Source of the DNA: Desulfosporosinus sp. Sb-LF
Lineage (GTDB): Bacteria > Bacillota > Desulfitobacteriia > Desulfitobacteriales > Desulfitobacteriaceae
Direction: 5' to 3'
NCBI RefSeq assembly: GCF_004766055.1
Contig: NZ_SPQR01000021.1
Span: forward strand, 1 to 36,351
Length of the DNA stretch: 36,351 bases
In this document: one piece after another, positions 32,019-36,351 of the stretch
Numbering within the stretch: position 1 is the first letter of the stretch
Layout: each line of letters begins with the position of its first letter
The notes under the pieces: model-generated
The model's input: the letters and a program-made list of their open reading frames with translations, nothing else
What the model was told of the DNA's origin: nothing
Database searches by the model: none
Translations under genes and position numbers: made by a program

Positions 32019-32906
32019 CTACGCACTCATTTGTAGTAAAGCGGGGTAATACATATGTGCTGGAGTTTCGTAATTCAAAGCTGAGTGCAATTTCACAAAG
32101 TTGTATTTGTGGATAAACTCGGCAATTTGTTTCCTTGCATCCTTGATATGTTCATAATCCTTAAGGTAGACTTCATCATATTTGAGTGTCCTAAACCAGC
32201 GTTCTATGGGAATGTTGTCAGCCCATCTGCCTTTACCGTCCATGCTAATTTTACTCTTGTTATTGATGACAAAATCAATATATTCATGGCTTGTAAATTG
32301 GCTGCCCTGATCGGAATTTAATATCTCTGGTGTGGCAACAGCATAGGCCATCTTTAAGGCCCGGATAACCATTCGTGTTGATAGCGTGTCATCCAGCTCC
32401 CAGCCAACGATGCACTTGCTATGCCAATCAATGATAGCGGTTAAGTAAATGAATCCACGTCTTAGCTTGATGTAGGTAACATCGATCGACCAGGCCTGAT
32501 TTGCTCGGCTGATGACAGCGTTACGTAGCAGATAAGGGTAGATTCTATGCCCCTTTGCGGGCTTGGATAGGTTTGGTCTCGGATAAATTGCCTCAATGCC
32601 CATCTCTTGCATATACTTCCTTGTTTTGAGCCTACCAGTCTTAATGCCTTGTTTTTGCAATGTCTTGGATAGTTGCCTTGAGCCCCAAGATGGGCTTTCG
32701 GTGTGGATTGCATCAATTTTATGCTTGACCATTATTTCAAAGTCAGAAGGCTCTTTTGGCGCGTAATACACGCTTGTCCGGTTGACGTCTAAAAACCCTG
32801 CAATGGTGGACAAGGGTAGCGGTTTCTCGTTATTTTCAATGTTCTTATGATCCTTGATTTCAGCCTTTTGGGCGTGGAGTAAACCGACTCTTCCAGTCAG
32901 GTCCAA
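32019..32906 (-). CDS. IS3-family transposase OrfB (catalytic part)
   Basis: A 295-residue frame with the rve/DDE core: S-I-D-V-T-Y-I-K-L (first D), L-N-S-D-Q-G-S-Q-F-T-S (second D) and W-A-D-N-I-P-I-E-R-W-F-R (E). H-K-Y-N-F-V-K-L-H-S-A-L follows. The preceding HTH_21-like region has S-W-G-S-R-Q-L-S-K-T-L. All catalytic residues are present. It overlaps orfA by 47 bases and lies in the +1 (equivalently -2) frame relative to it, not the -1 frame usual in IS3. A run of nine A (32920-32928 as T on the + strand) lies inside the shared open region and could allow slippage. The annotated start is TTG without a strong ribosome site. Confidence 0.88.
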   Translation of the reverse strand: MDLTGRVGLLHAQKAEIKDHKNIENNEKPLPLSTIAGFLDVNRTSVYYAPKEPSDFEIMVKHKIDAIHTESPSWGSRQLSKTLQKQGIKTGRLKTRKYMQEMGIEAIYPRPNLSKPAKGHRIYPYLLRNAVISRANQAWSIDVTYIKLRRGFIYLTAIIDWHSKCIVGWELDDTLSTRMVIRALKMAYAVATPEILNSDQGSQFTSHEYIDFVINNKSKISMDGKGRWADNIPIERWFRTLKYDEVYLKDYEHIKDARKQIAEFIHKYNFVKLHSALNYETPAHMYYPALLQMSA

Positions 32907-33201
32907 GAATTTCTTCAGATTTTTTTTTGAGCCAATCGACTTGCGTAGTCAATTGACCAACTTTTTTATATAAGCTATCGTTTTCCCGCTCCTGATCCTT
33001 AACTTTTTCCTGCAACACCTTGTCTTTTTTGTTATCAAATACATTGGCTGCATTAGCCAAAAATTCATTTTTCCAGTTCCGCAGCTGGTTAGGCGCTATT
33101 TCATGGGCACTGGCGATTTGGTTTAGTTCCTTTTCGCCTCGCAATACCTCTAAAACTATCTCCGCCTTAAATTCTGCGCTAAATACTCTTTTCTTCATCA
33201 A
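32860..33201 (-). CDS. IS3-family OrfA (DNA-binding part)
   Basis: A 113-residue protein. The N-terminus, M-K-K-R-V-F-S-A-E-F-K-A-E-I-V-L-E, and I-A-P-N-Q-L-R-N-W-K-N-E-F form the HTH_Tnp_1 domain that recognises IS ends. A leucine-zipper-like coiled coil follows (about 63-95, ending V-D-W-L-K-K-K). The C-terminal tail, G-P-D-W-K-S-R-F-T-P-R-P-K-G, is typical of the family. Either fusion to OrfB by slippage at the A9 run or independent translation would give the active set. Confidence 0.88.
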   Translation of the reverse strand: MMKKRVFSAEFKAEIVLEVLRGEKELNQIASAHEIAPNQLRNWKNEFLANAANVFDNKKDKVLQEKVKDQERENDSLYKKVGQLTTQVDWLKKKSEEILGPDWKSRFTPRPKG

Positions 33202-33244
33202 TAATAAACCTGCTTTCTTTAGTGGTTTTATTATATCAGGTTCA

Positions 33245-33922
33245 TTATCTTTTCAAGAAATCTTGTCGAGTTTTCCTAGGCCATTATAATGATTATTAAA
33301 TAGCAAAAGAGATAGTTTGTAAAGGATTACACATCTTTTATTATGTATCGAAGGATAATGACCTGTCCCTTATTTTTAAATATTATGCAGTATTGCGGAA
33401 TGCACCAAAAAAGAATTGCAGAATACAGTCGAATGGCCAAGTGAGAGTCATTCTTCTTATTAGGCGCAGTATATCCTGAATATGAATAACTTCCCATTAT
33501 CCTACAAATTGGAACTTATTGTATGCATATTCCGACTTCTAATTTAGACATCCGTCAGATAAAAGTAAAAATTAATCCCCACAGATGAGTTTCCTGTGGG
33601 GATCAGTCATTAAAATATGTATTTTAGGGAAGCATAAATTTTCCAAATGGAAAATTTATAGGTATTGCCACACAATTGTATCAATTATTGAGTGTATGTA
33701 TGGTGGAGGCGAACCGTTCACTTTTGAAACCACAATCAGTAGGGAACAACTTAGGGCCTTATTCCAAGTCCATTCTCAATTTCTTCTGCCCCAAACCATT
33801 GTTGGTCATTTGGATGAACCCTGATCGTTTTCGGCGTTCTTAACCATTTTCCCTTTCTGGCAGATTACTTTATGCTAAGCGAAACTGAGTAGATTAGTTT
33901 TAATATTGCATTTAGGAAATCC
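33245..33922. other. Gene-poor spacer with a repeat end and a short frame
   Basis: No complete gene is visible. A left end of the dispersed repeat (AACTTCCCATTATCCTAC) lies at 33488-33505. A 37-residue minus-strand frame (33751-33864) contains R-V-H-P-N-D-Q-Q-W-F-G-A-E-E-I-E-N-G-L-G and may be the tail of a lost gene, unrecognised. The + strand 79-residue frame at 33585 lacks a ribosome site and looks like chance. Confidence 0.3.
33488..33505 (+). repeat. Dispersed repeat, solo left end
   Basis: AACTTCCCATTATCCTAC is the closest match to the family's left-end consensus, without a hairpin or right end nearby. Confidence 0.6.
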
Positions 33923-34210
33923 TCAGTGCAGGCCCCTTAACTCTATATCTTCGATAACCTTAAATCGAAGAAAAAACATCTCCTGAATATACTCGTCAAT
34001 GTCATCTTCAGTTGTTACTGATGAAATATGTTTCCTAGTCTTTTTTTGACCGAGAAGGGCTCTTCTAAAGCCGGATTCTCCTTTACCATTCAAATGAGCG
34101 TCATATACTCTATCCCTTAAATCTCCTGTTTTACCAACATAAACACACTCATCATCTTGGTTGGTAAACAGATATACTCCACCCTTCTTCGGGAAATCAA
34201 ATCTGAAGAA
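33923..34210 (-). pseudogene. GIY-YIG nuclease domain, 5'-truncated
   Basis: The minus-strand frame reads G-G-V-Y-L-F-T, then C-V-Y-V-G-K-T-G-D-L-R-D-R-V, the GIY-YIG motif in the form G-V-Y ... Y-V-G with the catalytic Arg following. Downstream lie G-F-R-R-A-L-L-G-Q-K-K-T-R and Y-I-Q-E-M-F-F-L-R-F-K-V-I-E, ending at TGA 33923. It holds about 95 residues, close to one whole domain. There is no start codon: an in-frame TAG lies 5 residues before R-F-D-F-P-K-K, and repeat-family ends lie directly beyond. The 5' part, including start and promoter, seems replaced by the repeat. It could have been a stand-alone nuclease or the end of a larger protein. Confidence 0.75.
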
Positions 34211-34229
34211 CTAAGATGTAGCTAATGCC

Positions 34230-34304
34230 CATAACTGGAAGTTCCAACAAATCTAGGTTAAAGTATAAAAGTAGGATAATTGGAAGTTCACTTAATGGGA
34301 GTTT
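34230..34304 (-). repeat. Cluster of three repeat-family ends
   Basis: CATAACTGGAAGTTCC (34230-34245), GTAGGATAATTGGAAGTTC (34271-34289, the complement of the left end) and CTTAATGGGAGTTT (34291-34304) lie in tandem, 40-45 bp and then directly adjacent. They abut the truncated 5' end of the GIY-YIG gene. Confidence 0.5.
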
Positions 34305-34368
34305 AGCGAACGTAGAAAAACTCCGGATGAACATCCTGTTATTTGAGGCATGGATTATAATGTTCTGT

Positions 34369-34420
34369 GAATTCCCGACGCGTCCGAACCGCTTGCATCA
34401 TCCTCTAGTGTCGGGAATTC
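34369..34420. repeat. 11-bp inverted repeat
   Basis: GAATTCCCGAC (34369-34379) and GTCGGGAATTC (34410-34420) are exact complements with 30 bases between. The stretch is richer in G+C than its surroundings. Its role is unknown. Confidence 0.55.
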
Positions 34421-34518
34421 GCCGTTATGAGAAGTGGTCAGCTCCTTGAGCGACGACGTGAATATGATAAATTTTCAGAGATTAGACAATAGCCATTTAT
34501 CTTCTTAATATTTATAAT

Positions 34519-34854
34519 TTATTCTATATCAATGTTCTTTTTACTTAACCTGCTGAGTAACTCTTTAACTAAAAATATTAGCGGCACGACTGTTCCAATT
34601 ATCATCTGAGGTAATATAAACCAATAAAACGGCATTGACCAATCATTATGAAAATATAGTTTCCATTTTGCTTGGAAAGTTATTTCAGATGTTATTTTCA
34701 TTACTTGAGATACTAGAAGTGAAAACCAAATTAATGAATTAACAAATGGCATAATAAACTTAAACACCTTACCCACTAATTCGCTATTATAGAAAAAAAT
34801 CCAAACCCCTATGCTTAATCCGTAAGATAATAGTATCCCTACAAGTAAAAACAT
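34519..34854 (-). CDS. Hypothetical membrane protein
   Basis: A 111-residue protein with three to four hydrophobic helices: about 2-22, 30-52 and 75-98. A conserved-looking polar stretch, K-L-Y-F-H-N-D-W-S-M-P, lies between. The C-terminus is Lys/Ser-rich and ends N-I-D-I-E. AAGGAGTGGGG precedes the ATG at a usable distance, so the gene is probably real. I do not recognise a family, and there is no partner gene within 300 bp. Confidence 0.65.
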   Translation of the reverse strand: MFLLVGILLSYGLSIGVWIFFYNSELVGKVFKFIMPFVNSLIWFSLLVSQVMKITSEITFQAKWKLYFHNDWSMPFYWFILPQMIIGTVVPLIFLVKELLSRLSKKNIDIE

Positions 34855-35115
34855 TCTTTCAACCCCACTCCTTATTTAGTAAGTCCCCCTAAACACTCCG
34901 TAAGGGTTAGCTCTACACATAGTTTGCAATATTAATCTGCAGTTAGACAATGTATAATAATTACTCGCTTACTTCGATTACATTTTTGAGTTTGTAAAAG
35001 ATTTAAATCCAAATTGTAAAAAAGATAGTTAAAACAATAAATAGAAATGAGTTCAGTTACTCTTAACAAGATTTCAACAACTCTCTTGAAATACCTGCCA
35101 TAAATACCAAAAAAG

Positions 35116-35163
35116 TATGTCCTTCTTTCGAGAGCATTCTTTATGTTCTGAAAGAAGGACATA
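35116..35163 (-). terminator. Strong hairpin, terminator-like on the minus strand
   Basis: TATGTCCTTCTTTC (35116-35129) and GAAAGAAGGACATA (35150-35163) pair perfectly over 14 bp. On the minus strand the stem is followed by CTTTTTT. The small frame at 35197-35364 lies upstream on that strand, so this may be its terminator. Confidence 0.65.
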
Positions 35164-35180
35164 TTTGAAGTGCTTCATTT

Positions 35181-35203
35181 GAACTTCCAGTTATTCTTAT
35201 TTT
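35181..35203 (-). repeat. Dispersed repeat, right end in reverse orientation
   Basis: On the minus strand this reads TAAGAATAACTGGAAGTTC, the right-end sequence. Its TAA is the stop codon of the frame at 35197-35364. Confidence 0.55.
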
Positions 35204-35364
35204 CGTACAGCGGCTTCTTGCAAAATGAACTTCACAAAATCCACATTTTGTATATGGTTACCATCGCAGCGAGCATAAATCGAAAATTGCCCCTTTGGTG
35301 GTATCCTCTTAAGTGAGCGTTGGGTGCCATTTTGGTACCCTATGAAGTAAGCGAATCCACACAT
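35197..35364 (-). CDS. Small hypothetical protein or C-terminal remnant
   Basis: A 55-residue frame beginning M-C-G-F-A-Y-F-I-G-Y-Q-N-G-T, then L-K-R-I-P-P-K-G-Q-F-S-I-Y-A-R-C-D-G-N-H-I-Q-N-V, and ending E-A-A-V-R-K. The sequence looks like genuine folded protein, but there is no ribosome site and an in-frame TAA lies 3 codons upstream, so it is probably the end of a longer gene. The stop codon is supplied by a repeat end. Family not recognised. Confidence 0.4.
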   Translation of the reverse strand: MCGFAYFIGYQNGTQRSLKRIPPKGQFSIYARCDGNHIQNVDFVKFILQEAAVRK

Positions 35365-35406
35365 TTTGCCAAGTTAATTCAAAATCACTTCAATTTTCAT
35401 AAAAAT

Positions 35407-35438
35407 TCACAGTAAATACAATTTTATATTCACTGTGA
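35407..35438. promoter_or_regulatory. Inverted repeat, operator-like
   Basis: TCACAGTAAATA (35407-35418) and TATTCACTGTGA (35427-35438) are complementary in 11 of 12 positions with 8 bases between. It could be a dimer-binding site or a weak hairpin; no gene start is close. Confidence 0.4.
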
Positions 35439-35513
35439 TAACCCTCGCGATTATTAGTGTGATTTGTGAGGAAATTGGTGGTGGGTTGGGCCCCGAAACC
35501 CTTGAAAACATCG

Positions 35514-35557
35514 AATCAAGGGCTAATGTGATTTTCACAAAATTAGCCCTTGATTTT
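35514..35557 (+). terminator. Intrinsic terminator
   Basis: AATCAAGGGCTAAT (35514-35527) pairs exactly with ATTAGCCCTTGATT (35542-35555), followed by TT. No recognisable + strand gene precedes it. Confidence 0.7.
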
Positions 35558-35911
35558 ATAGTTATTTATAGTGCAGTTATTAACTTTGCACCTCATAATG
35601 GAACCCGTTATAAAGAAAGATAAGGGGTTCAGTTTTGGAGTGGAAAATTCATTTTAGCACCCATTTCAGCAGGAAATTAGCATAAAAATATCATGAATTA
35701 AACCACTGGAGACCTTGCAAATAGCGTTCTACAAAACATTCTTCATTGCTTATATTCACCCTCTCCATTACCGTTGAATATTTAATGCTTTGAACAATTT
35801 GATGTCGTTACGATTAGTCTTATCGTTCCCAGTAAGCTTGTGCCGGTTATTATTCAGGTTAGATGAAAGTGTCGGAGTTAATCCAAAAGTTATCAGAGGT
35901 ATGAGGATCAA
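35558..35911. other. Gene-free spacer
   Basis: I see no gene with a start and ribosome site. A short minus-strand frame ending near 35693 reads M-E-R-V-N-I-S-N-E-E-C-F-V-E-R-Y-L-Q-G-L-Q-W-F-N-S; it is too short to assign. Confidence 0.3.
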
Positions 35912-35989
35912 ATGGTTCAGATTCAAGAACCAATAACTCCCAAACAAATCACCTTAGACACAAAAATAGCACTACCTCGAAAGGAGTAG
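35912..35989 (+). CDS. Very short ORF running into a terminator
   Basis: ATG 35912 (after TGAGGATCAA) opens 25 codons: MVQIQEPITPKQITLDTKIA, then L-P-R-K-E and stop. The end lies inside the hairpin at 35960-36001. It may be the beginning of a gene truncated by the terminator segment, or a leader peptide. No family recognised. Confidence 0.25.
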   Translation: MVQIQEPITPKQITLDTKIALPRKE

Positions 35990-36001
35990 TGCTATTTTTG
36001 T
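35960..36001. terminator. Bidirectional terminator
   Basis: ACAAAAATAGCACTAC (35960-35975) and GTAGTGCTATTTTTGT (35986-36001) form a perfect 16-bp stem around a 10-base loop. Confidence 0.85.
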
Positions 36002-36094
36002 ACAACGAATAAGTTTAAGGTCATAACGAAATTCCTCTGGTAGATAATGGCTACATTTAATTTACCAAGAACAACTGTAATCATCAAAGAATAT

Positions 36095-36155
36095 TAGCAA
36101 ATTTCTAGCAACATTTTAGCAGATTTTTAGCATAGTAAATCGCATATTATTAGCA
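36095..36155 (+). repeat. Phased TAGCA repeats
   Basis: TAGCA occurs at 36095, 36106, 36117, 36128 and 36151, that is at steps of 11, 11, 11 and 23 bases, each followed or preceded by A/T tracts. One more lies at 35676. The spacing is about one helical turn. Confidence 0.6.
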
Positions 36156-36175
36156 AATTTTTTTCGTATAAATAA

Positions 36176-36349
36176 TTACGATGCGACTTTTTCCTTCAGA
36201 CAAAGCTTTTTATACACTTTAAAATACACCCATATTGCATTTATTAATAACAAGGCGCTGGTAATAAAGTAATTGTCAAAACCTATGCACTTGAGTAAAG
36301 AAAAAGCCCAACCCAAAGGTTGGACATGAATTCCTATTTTTTAGTTTTG
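36176..36349 (-). pseudogene. Possible membrane-protein tail
   Basis: A minus-strand frame reads G-W-A-F-S-L-L-K-C-I-G-F-D-N-Y-F-I-T-S-A-L-L-L-I-N-A-I-W-V-Y-F-K-V-Y-K-K and ends K-E-K-V-A-S at 36176. It holds one or two hydrophobic helices and a basic end. A stop lies close upstream and no good start is seen, so it is either a fragment or uses a start I cannot fix. A small hairpin (CCAACC/GGTTGG) lies near 36310. Confidence 0.3.
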
Positions 36350-36351
36350 TA

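Larger units (their letters stand above)
31976..33244 (-). mobile_element. IS3-family insertion sequence with orfA/orfB
   Basis: Both ends begin TGAACC in inverted orientation (31976-31981 and the complement 33239-33244), with further partial matches inward. The span of 1269 bp is normal for IS3. It carries two overlapping minus-strand ORFs. No clear target duplication was seen (flanks AATAT and TTATC). Confidence 0.75.

Noticed and set aside
34225-34449. 74-residue + strand frame
   Set aside because: It runs across repeat-family ends and an inverted repeat, with no ribosome site; probably chance.
34932-35162. 76-residue minus-strand frame
   Set aside because: It starts inside the hairpin at 35116-35163, has no ribosome site and has low-complexity AT-rich composition.
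35435-35623. 62-residue + strand frame
   Set aside because: It crosses a perfect terminator stem, lacks a ribosome site and resembles no protein.
36095-36155. Possible CRISPR-like array
   Set aside because: The repeated unit is only 5 bases with 6-base gaps; there are no spacers of CRISPR size and no cas genes.

Overview
The window looks like an accessory, heavily rearranged stretch of a Gram-positive anaerobe of the Clostridia, most like Desulfosporosinus/Desulfitobacterium (Peptococcaceae). This is an inference from AGGAGG-type ribosome sites, frequent TTG starts, a two-subunit iron-sulfur serine dehydratase, EFR1 and CCG-domain Fe-S proteins, several flavodoxin-like NADPH:FMN reductases, a lipoprotein cytochrome c, and CBO0543/DUF4181-type small membrane proteins. 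No rRNA, tRNA or CRISPR array was seen.

Layout. 1-4050: remnants (DUF169 fragment, zinc alcohol dehydrogenase without its N-terminal half, phage portal fragment, large serine recombinase tail) around two intact genes, a lipoprotein cytochrome c and an MFS transporter. 4267-7108: an ABC export cassette (permease, ATPase, TetR C-terminal half) lying between two serine-recombinase tails that both point into it. 7233-10710: flavodoxin-like reductase, broken MerR regulator, GNAT acetyltransferase, CCG-domain Fe-S protein and a pyridoxamine-phosphate-oxidase-like protein. 10849-11306: a broken ABC ATPase fused to the first codons of its permease. 11621-14607: the clearest metabolic unit, an amino acid permease followed by sdaAB and sdaAA, for serine uptake and deamination to pyruvate. 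14756-15583: EFR1 ferredoxin/flavodoxin protein.

15829-36351 changes character. It is AT-rich and made of small membrane proteins (two CBO0543 paralogues, DUF4181, RDD, DUF1648/DUF5808 with a YtrA-type GntR regulator, an XRE regulator with a membrane partner), a PAF-acetylhydrolase-like lipase, a second ABC export pair with a frameshifted permease, two IS3-type insertion sequences, and many decayed genes (Nudix, DUF3885, GIY-YIG, CoxG-like, unnamed membrane proteins). Intergenic spaces here carry a dispersed palindromic repeat of about 50-100 bp with ends like CTTCCcATTATCCTAC and TAAGAAtAATGggaag and a central hairpin. I found about fifteen full or partial copies between 16.1 and 35.2 kb and none in the first 16 kb. 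Its right end twice supplies the TAA stop codon of a gene.

The best candidates for something undescribed are this repeat family and its stop-codon contribution, a free-standing EF-Tu domain-III-like protein, and the XRE/membrane-protein pair with two matching operators around a clean promoter. I see no complete new defence or biosynthetic system. Many frameshifts lie in A-runs, so some broken genes could be sequencing errors in a draft assembly.
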